Below the pieces are notes generated by a model. The model did not search any database. It had not been told where the DNA came from and was given only the letters and a program-made list of their open reading frames with translations. Shown in pieces: positions 5,119 to 11,884 of a stretch of DNA of 12,146 nt (positions are counted from its first letter, which is position 1; the number at the start of each line of letters is the position of its first letter). The translations under genes and the position numbers were made by a program. Source of the stretch: an uncultured candidate division Zixibacteria bacterium (lineage in GTDB: Bacteria > Zixibacteria > MSB-5A5 > GN15 > PGXB01); assembly GCA_937925655.1 (NCBI GenBank), contig CALAMC010000062.1:1-12146 (forward strand), written 5' to 3'.

Positions 5119-6336
5119 ATGCCTGATCATATCCTGATAAGAAGCATCCCCGGCAATATCCGCCAGTGGCTTGATTCTGAACGAAAGCGGACCTTGATGA
5201 CGCAGCAGGAATTGCTAATAAAAATTCTTTCAGATGCAAGCAAAAACGAGCAACTTCAATTGTTCGAAAGCTTTTGCCGTACTAACGGTCAATATGTGGA
5301 AAAAGCACCATTTACATTTATTGACCTGTTCGCCGGAATCGGGGGCTTTCGAATTGGCCTTGAAAAATTGGGCGGGAAATGTCTTTTCTCATGCGAATGG
5401 GACAAACACGCGCAAAAAACCTATGGTTTGTGGTTTGGCGAGATTCCACGGGGCGATATAAACAAAATAAACATCAATGAAATCCCAGACCACGATATTT
5501 TGGCGGCTGGGTTTCCTTGTCAACCTTTTTCGATCGCCGGCGTAAGCAAGAAAAAAAGTCTGGGGCGCGAACACGGCTTTAAGGATCAGGGGCAGGGTAC
5601 GTTATTTTTCACGCTTGCAAACATAATTGAGGCCAAAAGACCGCCTATAATTTTTCTGGAAAACGTGAAAAATCTTATTGCTCACGACAAGGGCCGCACT
5701 TGGCATATTATAAAATCTACGCTAGAGGAGTTGAATTATAGGATCTTTTATAAAATAATAGATGCGGCGGATTATGTTCCGCAACACCGAGAGAGGATTT
5801 TTATTGTCGGCTTTGACAAAGCGGTATTCGGCAATAATCCTCAATTCGAATTTCCTGCAAACAGCGGGTCGAATAAACCGAAACTGAAACAAATACTTGA
5901 AAAAAAACCGGATAAGAAATTCACACTTACCGATCATTTATGGAATTATTTGCAGGCATATGCGGACAGGCATAAGAAGAAAGGCAATGGATTCGGATTT
6001 GGAATAGCGGACCCGGAAGGCATCACAAGGACGCTAAGCGCCAGATATTATAAAGACGGTTCGGAGATACTAATATCCCAAGGCAATGGCAGAAATCCAA
6101 GGCGCTTGACACCAAGAGAAGCAGCTCGGTTAATGGGTTTTCCAGATCACCTGAACATTGAGGTTTCCGATACGCAGGCTTATCGGCAGTTCGGTAATGC
6201 CGTCGTCCCGCTTGTTGTGGAGGCAGTCGGAAGAAAAATAATCGAAACGATATATTGGCATATAAGACATGCAGGCAATGGATGCCTTATAAAAAACCGA
6301 GGATCAGCTAATCAGGAAATATCAACAGATGTCTGA
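5119..6336 (+). CDS. Dcm/EcoRII-like DNA (cytosine-5) methyltransferase with RHH-like N-terminus
   Basis: The 405-aa product transfers methyl groups from S-adenosylmethionine to cytosine C5. Visible motifs: I, FIDLFAGIGG (67-76); IV, GFPCQPF with catalytic C134; VI, ENV (181-183); VIII, QHRER (222-226); X, QFGNAVVP (357-364). The region around 285-360 (GNGFGFG, TRTLSARYYKDG, RRLTPREAARLMGF, SDTQAYRQFGN) closely resembles Dcm/M.EcoRII. Together with the endonuclease and vsr next door, this points to CCWGG. Residues 4-45 (ILIRSIP, helix, MTQQELLIKIL helix) look like a ribbon-helix-helix fold. The ATG at 5119 keeps that domain and sits 24 nt after a strong promoter; the ribosome site is weak. 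The C-terminus overlaps the next gene by 8 nt. The gene is AT-richer than the block at 1809-4308, consistent with transfer. Confidence 0.93.
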   Translation: MPDHILIRSIPGNIRQWLDSERKRTLMTQQELLIKILSDASKNEQLQLFESFCRTNGQYVEKAPFTFIDLFAGIGGFRIGLEKLGGKCLFSCEWDKHAQKTYGLWFGEIPRGDINKININEIPDHDILAAGFPCQPFSIAGVSKKKSLGREHGFKDQGQGTLFFTLANIIEAKRPPIIFLENVKNLIAHDKGRTWHIIKSTLEELNYRIFYKIIDAADYVPQHRERIFIVGFDKAVFGNNPQFEFPANSGSNKPKLKQILEKKPDKKFTLTDHLWNYLQAYADRHKKKGNGFGFGIADPEGITRTLSARYYKDGSEILISQGNGRNPRRLTPREAARLMGFPDHLNIEVSDTQAYRQFGNAVVPLVVEAVGRKIIETIYWHIRHAGNGCLIKNRGSANQEISTDV

Positions 6337-7090
6337 AGATGAAATTTTGGTGCGACTCAAAGAGGAATTAATCCTGCCATCAGGAGATGAAATTTGTTTA
6401 AAGGCAATGACGAAAGCACTAGGGGACAGGATAGATAATAATAATTGGATAAAAGCCAATTTCAGCCTACTGGTTGAAAAAATACAGATCATGGCTTATG
6501 AAATCTATCTGACCGCGGAACGTCCGGCTGCCGTAAAAGCGATAAGTACAGTCCTGGGCAAAAAGCTCAAGCCAAATGCGACAAAGGACGATTTTTTCCG
6601 CATGTTGGAAAATAATTTTTGGGCTCTGGATAAATTTTTTCTCGGACTAACCCAAGGTCGGAGACCCCGCGCAGGGAAAGCTTTCGAGACCATTATTAAA
6701 GTACTTTTTAATAAACTGGGCTATCCCTATACGCCGCAGGCCGTCATTAATGGACAACCTGATTTTTTGCTGCCAAGCCTGGAACACTTTCGTGAAAACC
6801 CAATGGATTGCATCATCTTTACGGTCAAGCGAACGCTACGAGAAAGATGGAGACAAATAACTACAGAAGGAACTCATGGACATCAGTTCTTTCTGGCAAC
6901 AATAGACGAAAATATCGCCGCTCGCGATCTTCCTGATATGCTAAGGAATAGAATATACCTTGTTGTTCCTGAAATATTAAAAACAAATACATACTCAAAT
7001 CATCAAAATGTCATATCATTTGAGACATTTTTCCACCAGCATCTTGATCCTGCTATGAATCGCTGGCGTGCCAATGCTATAATAGAATAA
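6329..7090 (+). CDS. EcoRII-C/PspGI-like type II restriction endonuclease
   Basis: The 253-aa product would cleave unmethylated DNA, probably at CCWGG. The catalytic core is residues 110-215: RRPRAGKAFE (E120), GQPDFLLPS (D145), FTVKRTLRERWRQI (K167, R173), E180 and LVVPE. These match the PD-(D/E)xK layout of the EcoRII C-terminal domain. The D/K/R/E order and the K-to-R and K-to-E distances agree with EcoRII residues as I remember them. EcoRII has about 400 residues with an N-terminal effector-binding domain. This protein is closer in size to PspGI (about 270) and carries only a ~105-residue helical N-terminal part, so it should act as an orthodox enzyme without an effector site. Its ATG overlaps the methyltransferase stop by 8 nt, indicating translational coupling. 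CCWGG sites occur inside this gene (near 6553 and 6778), so self-protection is needed. Confidence 0.8.
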   Translation: MSEDEILVRLKEELILPSGDEICLKAMTKALGDRIDNNNWIKANFSLLVEKIQIMAYEIYLTAERPAAVKAISTVLGKKLKPNATKDDFFRMLENNFWALDKFFLGLTQGRRPRAGKAFETIIKVLFNKLGYPYTPQAVINGQPDFLLPSLEHFRENPMDCIIFTVKRTLRERWRQITTEGTHGHQFFLATIDENIAARDLPDMLRNRIYLVVPEILKTNTYSNHQNVISFETFFHQHLDPAMNRWRANAIIE

Positions 7091-7101
7091 CAGGTTTTAT
7101 T

Positions 7102-7512
7102 TTGTCCGACGTTCTTACTCCAGAACAAAGATCCAAAAACATGGCCGCCATTCGCTCTGTCAATACTGAGCCGGAAATGCTGGTTAGGCGACTAGTGCAT
7201 TCTCTGGGATATAGGTTTAGGTTGCATAAAAGAGATTTGCCGGGAACACCTGACCTGGTTTTTCCAAAATATAAAAAGGTTATTTTTGTTCATGGGTGTT
7301 ACTGGCACATGCACAACTGCAGATACGGGAAAGTTTATCCACGAACTCATGCCAAATTCTGGCAGAATAAAAGAAAATCAAACGTATCTCGAGACCGCCG
7401 TAACATACGCGCCTTGTCCAAGGCGGGCTGGAAACATCTTGTAATCTGGGAATGCCAGATTAAAAATCCCGAAAGGCTGATCGCCAGAATATTGAATTTC
7501 CTGGTAACCTAA
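7102..7512 (+). CDS. vsr: Very short patch repair (Vsr) mismatch endonuclease
   Basis: The 136-aa product nicks 5' of the T in T:G mismatches that arise when 5-methylcytosine in the neighbour's target is deaminated. The length is normal for Vsr. All key residues are visible: D51 in PGTPDLVF (the catalytic Asp position), H64, and H69 in VHGCYWHMHNC. The zinc ligands are C66, H71, C73 and C118 (VIWEC). The N-terminal signature TPEQRSKNMAAIRSVNT requires the TTG at 7102 as start, because the next ATG falls inside it; a CAGG lies 7 nt before it. It follows the endonuclease by 11 nt and is surely part of the same operon. Its presence strengthens the CCWGG assignment, since classic Vsr accompanies Dcm-type methylation, but Vsr enzymes with other specificities exist. 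Confidence 0.95.
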   Translation: MSDVLTPEQRSKNMAAIRSVNTEPEMLVRRLVHSLGYRFRLHKRDLPGTPDLVFPKYKKVIFVHGCYWHMHNCRYGKVYPRTHAKFWQNKRKSNVSRDRRNIRALSKAGWKHLVIWECQIKNPERLIARILNFLVT

Positions 7513-7559
7513 AATGCGCTCCAGATTCTGGGTGAATTGGGTCCAATTATGTCAAATAA

Positions 7560-7664
7560 GCACAGTATGACATGGCAGAGGGATGGATGTATTCCAGCGC
7601 CTCGGATTGGATATCCTATGAAAGAGGGCTTTTGAAGGCCGACAAGGATTTCGGTTGGTTATAA
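7560..7664 (+). pseudogene. C-terminal remnant of a REP-associated (Y1/RAYT) transposase
   Basis: Between stops at 7557-7559 and 7662-7664, one frame encodes about 34 residues containing WMYSSASDWISYERGLLKAD and then FGWL. The pattern of W/Y, SSA, a D-W/Y pair and a short GLL[KE]x[DE] strand is characteristic of the C-terminus of REP-associated tyrosine transposases (IS200-like Y1 family) as I know it. The catalytic HUH and Tyr regions are missing, so this is debris. REP-like palindromes elsewhere in the window make it more credible. Confidence 0.45.
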
Positions 7665-7755
7665 ACGAAGAGGGGTAGATGGGGACAGACCTCCTGAGCT
7701 TTCGAGGGATCTGCCGCCCATTTGAATGTGGAGATCAGGTGAAATCGAGCAGGTT

Positions 7756-7801
7756 GCGGGAAATTGGCTTTTCACCCGTGGGTGGGTTACAAGTTTCCCG
7801 C
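7756..7801. repeat. Nested inverted repeat
   Basis: GCGGGAAA (7756-7763) pairs with TTTCCCGC (7794-7801). Inside it, CACCC (7773-7777) pairs with GGGTG (7780-7784) across a 2-nt loop, giving a cruciform-like structure beside the transposase remnant. No poly-T follows on either strand. Confidence 0.45.
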
Positions 7802-7985
7802 GAGCAGGCCTTCTGCGACGGCTACAGCCCCTGCGCAATTGCCGCCTCAAAAATATAAATTGACTTTAAACGAGATTATTTGTAATTTCGTTTCAGATAT
7901 AAATCTATACTTTCGGCCCTGATCTGTTTTTATAAATTTCGTGCTTTTGCCGTCAGATGCTGAAGGGGGGGTGGTCGATGATGTG

Positions 7986-8013
7986 TTGAAAATGCAAAAG
8001 AATAGTGTATCTT
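7986..8013 (+). promoter_or_regulatory. Promoter of the PD40 lipoprotein-subtilase unit
   Basis: TTGAAA (7986-7991), a 16-nt spacer and TATCTT (8008-8013) lie 25 nt upstream of the ATG. The short leader would contain the AAGGGA ribosome site at 8028-8033. Confidence 0.4.
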
Positions 8014-8038
8014 GTGTGAGTAATTATAAGGGATTATA

Positions 8039-8977
8039 ATGATGTCAATTTTGGGCCTTTTAAAAAAACAAAATGCTGTTTTACTAACGATCTTGTTTGT
8101 GGCTTTCTTGTTCCTGGTTTTCTCTTGCAATGATAATGATGACATTATCATGAACCCGCCAAAACCCGTGACTTCACCTTTGTGTGTGCCGGCCTGGTCA
8201 CCTGACGGCCAATGGATTGCCATTGCGGTGATGGCCGGCGATGTCAGAACTCCGTGCGGTATATATTTGGTTCGCCCTGATGGTTCAGATTTGCATATGC
8301 TGTTTTCATTCGGTGATTATGTGCCTGTATTGGATGTTTGCTGGTCACCCGATGGCCAATGGCTGGCCTTTAATGCCTATGCCGAAATTTATAAAATAAG
8401 GGCCGATGCAACCAGCCTGACCAGATTGACTTTTAATTCCTACAATTTCAATTGCACCTGGTCCAATTCCGACACGCTGATCGCTTTTGAACATATAACC
8501 GGAGATAATCCGGGCGCTTGGATTATTGATAAAAACGGCAGTAATATGCGCCCGTTTATTAGATTGGGCGGGCATCTGGATTTTGCCCTCGGCGACAGCT
8601 TATATTATTCTATAAGTTTAGGAAATAATCAAGGTAAACTTGCATTCTTGAGCCTGTCCGATTCAACCGAAAGAATAATAATTAATGTAGAATATGGCAA
8701 GCCCTATACAACGTATTATGACCCGGATGTTTCACCCGATGGTGATTACATCGCATTCAGACTTGATACGCAAATCAGGTTAATGAGTACCCAAAATGGC
8801 CAGATCACGACTCTAAAATACAATAACGGCGGTTTTCCATCATGGTCACCGGACGGCACAAAAATGGCTTATTGTGAAGCCAGATTTGATCCGGCTATCG
8901 GTGTCATCAGGGTGATGAACCGCGATGGCACCGACGATACCGTTATTGTTGACTGGAATCAGTATATTTCCGAATAA
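8039..8977 (+). CDS. PD40 (TolB-like) beta-propeller lipoprotein
   Basis: The 312-aa product starts at ATG 8039 (AAGGGA 6 nt upstream; the ATG at 8042 is equally possible). The signal peptide ends in LVFSC with C30 as the likely lipidated residue, followed by an acidic NDNDD, so it is probably a membrane-anchored lipoprotein outside the cytoplasm. Propeller blades are marked by W-SPDG motifs near residues 53 (AWSPDGQWIA), 102 (CWSPDGQWLAF), 141 (WSNSDTLIAF), 231 (VSPDGDYIAF) and 269 (SWSPDGTKMAY). About five visible blades suggest a compact or partly degenerate propeller. Such domains usually mediate protein contacts; no enzymatic residues were seen. It precedes the subtilase by 72 nt, probably in one transcript. 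The protein cut off at the window end is a paralogue (PAWSP, GIYLVRPDGS against GVYLIRPDGS), but that one has GC-rich codons while this one is AT-rich. Confidence 0.8.
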   Translation: MMSILGLLKKQNAVLLTILFVAFLFLVFSCNDNDDIIMNPPKPVTSPLCVPAWSPDGQWIAIAVMAGDVRTPCGIYLVRPDGSDLHMLFSFGDYVPVLDVCWSPDGQWLAFNAYAEIYKIRADATSLTRLTFNSYNFNCTWSNSDTLIAFEHITGDNPGAWIIDKNGSNMRPFIRLGGHLDFALGDSLYYSISLGNNQGKLAFLSLSDSTERIIINVEYGKPYTTYYDPDVSPDGDYIAFRLDTQIRLMSTQNGQITTLKYNNGGFPSWSPDGTKMAYCEARFDPAIGVIRVMNRDGTDDTVIVDWNQYISE

Positions 8978-9049
8978 TTGCTCAATTTCGACTTTTCATG
9001 TTCGCGGAAACATTCAAGACTTAACCCGCAATTTCCATCGGAGGGAAAT

Positions 9050-11758
9050 ATGAATTCAAATAAATATGTAACCCAAATAACGCTTCATATAATGCTATTT
9101 ACATTATGCATTTTGGCCGCCGGAATCAAGGCGGACCCTGAAAATGAAATAGTCGCGAAATTTGCAGATTCCCTGATTGTTATGCCCTTTGGCCAACAAA
9201 CATCCGGAAAGGAAGCCATTAATAATCCTGCTGATCCGAAAGGCGAATTGTTAGTCAATTCAGCATTATCTGAAATACGAGTGGCTTTTCCAAACTATGA
9301 TCATTCTGACAGTATCAGAATAAACCAATGGGGAGATACAATATTAAGACCCCGTTTGAATGACTACTACTTGCTGTGTTTTCCGGATAGTTTGGCCCGA
9401 AATCAAATATATGACAGTCTTTCAAACATGGATAACATAATCTCGTTATCGAAAAATATCATGTTAACGGCTGATGTCGATATTGTACCTAATGATCCCA
9501 AATATTATCTTCAATGGAATCTTCACGCTGACAGCATACATAATGGTTTCCCATATCGCGGCATCGATGTCGCCGGTGCATGGGAATATGCCTGGGGGGA
9601 TAATAATATTATCGTATCCATTATTGATGAATATAGTGTTTCTCATGATCATATAGAATTGTCTCCAAAAGTATTTGGTGATAATGTTAATGTTGGAAAT
9701 CACTCAACCGTTGCGGCAGCCATTATTGGAGCCAATACTGATAACGGTGTTTTGATTGCCGGAATATGTCCCGATGTTTCCATATATTCGGCTTACGCCG
9801 AAGGCTTTATCGCTACCAATGTTGCATCAAAAGTAATACAATCGGTCGATATCGGCGCGTCGATCTTAAATAATAGCTTTGGCACATCTACATATATAAG
9901 CTATTTACGCTCGGCATATGCATATGCCTATAAAATGAATCGTATTTCAGTGTGTAGCAAAGGCAATGACGGCAACAATAATTACCATTACCCATCAGAT
10001 TTCGGGCAGGGGATAATTAGTGTGGGCGCGGCCATGCCAAACGGATCTTATTATAATGAATCTAATTGGGGTAATGGTATTGATGTTATTGCGCCCGGAG
10101 TAGGCATCCGCTCAATAATATATAACTCAGAGATATCAACAAACCAATACACCGGGACTTCGTTTGCAGCCCCGCATGTCGCCGGGTTAGCTGCCCTGCT
10201 TTTAGGTTACGACAATACGTTATATAATGACGATATTGAAAATATAATTAATTTGTCGGCGACTGATGAATATAGACCCCCCGCTGCAGAAGGATATGAT
10301 GATCATACCGGATATGGCATTATAAATGCCCGCACCGCATTTGGAATATTGCAGCCACCCAATTCATTAAAGCATTACGAAAAATATGGAGGATTCGAAT
10401 ATTCTGCGACTGGTTATGACCCTGTCGTACTTCGGGATATTGCGGATTTACCGTGGGACACATATTTGGCAAAAATGGTTGAGGTCAGAAAATGGGTAAA
10501 CTTTGATAAGCCATATTATGAAATTCCTTACGTCTGGGGAACTGGCGTTCGAGCAATTGGCTTTAGCGCCGAAAATCCGAACTATGGGATGGGCTATACC
10601 GAAGTCATTCCCGGAACAGTAACGACAACCGGATGCCAAGTTTGTACCTATATTTATGATGTAAAAACTACATCTGGCCGAGACATAGGTTGGTTTCCTT
10701 GCAATGTAAATGGCGTTAGATTCGCCTATTCCGTGCTAGGAGAAGAAGAACTCCTTCCGGCAGATTATATTTATTGTTCACTTAGTGATAATGATCAGGC
10801 TATTCAAATCAGCATTGAAGACTTAAATGATTTTGAACAAGGCTGGATAATCGAAAGAAAAGATGCTACGAATCAAACATGGGCGGTGATCGATACTATA
10901 CCAAATAATCCGAATGAATTTGTATTTCATGAGGATTTTTATCCCGTTGGAAGCGAAACATATACTTACCGAGCAAAACCCTATTCTGAAAATCAGACCA
11001 ATGTCGCATATTCGAGTGAATTCGGCATTACCGCCCGTCCCAATCGGCCGGAAAACGTCGATGCCTTCACAACCGATTATGGCGGGATTGTCCCCCTCGG
11101 TGGTATGATGTGCGGATTCGGTTTAGAGTCGATACCGGAATTTCCCGACACATTGGAAGAACCTTTGCCGCATCTTTATGGCAACGATATTACCGTCATC
11201 TGGTCCCCGCCGCAAAATCAGAAATTGCCGATTGTTTCTTATGTCGTCAAAAGGCGCATGGGAGTCAGTCCGCCCAACTACGTGGAAAACGTGGGTCTTG
11301 ATACTATCTTCTATAAATGCCCTAATAGTTATAATACCGGTTATACGATGGAGGTTTACGCCATTGATTCCAATGGGGATACATCTCTGTGTGCTTCGGA
11401 TGGTGTCCAAACCGGCACGACCAATACCTGCCCGGGCACTCCGACCAAAGAAAGCGATTATGTTGTTGACATTGACCCTCTGGAGTTTGAACTACAGCAA
11501 AACTATCCCAATCCCTTCAATCTGAACACGACAATTGCGTTTTCATTACCGGCCGAAGGCAATGTCAAACTCGAAATTTATGATATTCTTGGCCGGAAAA
11601 TTAAGACTCTGATCAACGAAAACTTTGTTCAGGGAGCTCATTCGATAGATTGGGATGGCCGAGACTACACCGGTCGTATCGTTTCCAGCGGAGTTTATTT
11701 TTGCAGGATAGAATCAGCTTGTGGAATAAAAACACTCAAGATGTTGCTGATTAAATAA
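9050..11758 (+). CDS. Secreted subtilisin-like (S8) protease with type IX/FlgD-like C-terminal tail
   Basis: The ATG at 9050 is chosen because GGAGGG lies just upstream and a signal peptide (MNSNKYVTQ, hydrophobic core, AAGIKA) follows; the open frame extends 72 nt further upstream without a ribosome site. Layout of the 902-aa product: propeptide-like region (about 30-160); peptidase domain (about 186-431) with D193 (VSIIDEY), H218 (GNHSTVAAAI), oxyanion N275 (ILNNSFG) and S371 (GTSFAAPHVAGLAALLL); a beta-rich region (446-566); two fibronectin-III-like domains (about 581-666, 711-786); and a final 90-residue tail (813-902) beginning FELQQNYPNPFN and containing YDILGRKI and SSGVYF. That tail is the Por-secretion/FlgD-like sorting domain of FCB bacteria. 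The triad is complete, though the His motif is atypical (usual HGTxVAG). Substrates are unknown. A hairpin follows the stop. Confidence 0.9.
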   Translation: MNSNKYVTQITLHIMLFTLCILAAGIKADPENEIVAKFADSLIVMPFGQQTSGKEAINNPADPKGELLVNSALSEIRVAFPNYDHSDSIRINQWGDTILRPRLNDYYLLCFPDSLARNQIYDSLSNMDNIISLSKNIMLTADVDIVPNDPKYYLQWNLHADSIHNGFPYRGIDVAGAWEYAWGDNNIIVSIIDEYSVSHDHIELSPKVFGDNVNVGNHSTVAAAIIGANTDNGVLIAGICPDVSIYSAYAEGFIATNVASKVIQSVDIGASILNNSFGTSTYISYLRSAYAYAYKMNRISVCSKGNDGNNNYHYPSDFGQGIISVGAAMPNGSYYNESNWGNGIDVIAPGVGIRSIIYNSEISTNQYTGTSFAAPHVAGLAALLLGYDNTLYNDDIENIINLSATDEYRPPAAEGYDDHTGYGIINARTAFGILQPPNSLKHYEKYGGFEYSATGYDPVVLRDIADLPWDTYLAKMVEVRKWVNFDKPYYEIPYVWGTGVRAIGFSAENPNYGMGYTEVIPGTVTTTGCQVCTYIYDVKTTSGRDIGWFPCNVNGVRFAYSVLGEEELLPADYIYCSLSDNDQAIQISIEDLNDFEQGWIIERKDATNQTWAVIDTIPNNPNEFVFHEDFYPVGSETYTYRAKPYSENQTNVAYSSEFGITARPNRPENVDAFTTDYGGIVPLGGMMCGFGLESIPEFPDTLEEPLPHLYGNDITVIWSPPQNQKLPIVSYVVKRRMGVSPPNYVENVGLDTIFYKCPNSYNTGYTMEVYAIDSNGDTSLCASDGVQTGTTNTCPGTPTKESDYVVDIDPLEFELQQNYPNPFNLNTTIAFSLPAEGNVKLEIYDILGRKIKTLINENFVQGAHSIDWDGRDYTGRIVSSGVYFCRIESACGIKTLKMLLIK

Positions 11759-11774
11759 ACTTTAGAACAAAGGA

Positions 11775-11796
11775 AAGGTCCGCTTCGGCGGACCTT
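11775..11796 (+). terminator. Stable hairpin after the subtilase
   Basis: AAGGTCCGC/GCGGACCTT forms a 9-bp perfect stem closed by a TTCG tetraloop, 16 nt past the stop codon. No T-run follows (TTCCCCTCG on the plus strand), so it may be a weak terminator or an mRNA 3' stabiliser. The next gene has its own promoter. Confidence 0.55.
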
Positions 11797-11828
11797 CCCC
11801 TCGACTCCAAATAGACAGCATATGGGGA

Positions 11829-11856
11829 TTGACCGTATTAAATTATGGACTATATT
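11829..11856 (+). promoter_or_regulatory. Promoter of the second PD40 lipoprotein
   Basis: TTGACC (11829-11834), a 16-nt spacer and TATATT (11851-11856) each match the sigma70 consensus at 5 of 6 positions. The start point would lie about 20 nt before the ATG, with GAGGG in the leader. Confidence 0.6.
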
Positions 11857-11884
11857 TCATTGTGAAGATTATGAGGGTTGTCTG

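Larger units (their letters stand above)
7513..7985. other. Intergenic gap with transposase remnant and inverted repeats
   Basis: No intact gene was seen. Just after vsr, AATTGG-GT-CCAATT (7535-7548) forms a small hairpin without a U-tract. A decayed REP-associated transposase C-terminus follows (7560-7664), then an inverted repeat (7756-7801). The sequence AGGTTGCGG at 7751-7759, with the next ~11 bases, resembles the start of the long dispersed repeat but does not extend. From about 7848 the sequence turns AT-rich, with a weak TTGACT-17-TAATTT candidate at 7860-7888. Confidence 0.5.

Noticed and set aside
7535..7548. AATTGG-GT-CCAATT hairpin after vsr as a terminator
   Set aside because: Only 6 bp of mostly weak pairs with no U-tract; not enough to call an intrinsic terminator.
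7860..7888. TTGACT-17-TAATTT promoter for the lipoprotein at 8039
   Set aside because: The -10 is poor and the leader would be about 150 nt; the candidate at 7986-8013 is better placed.
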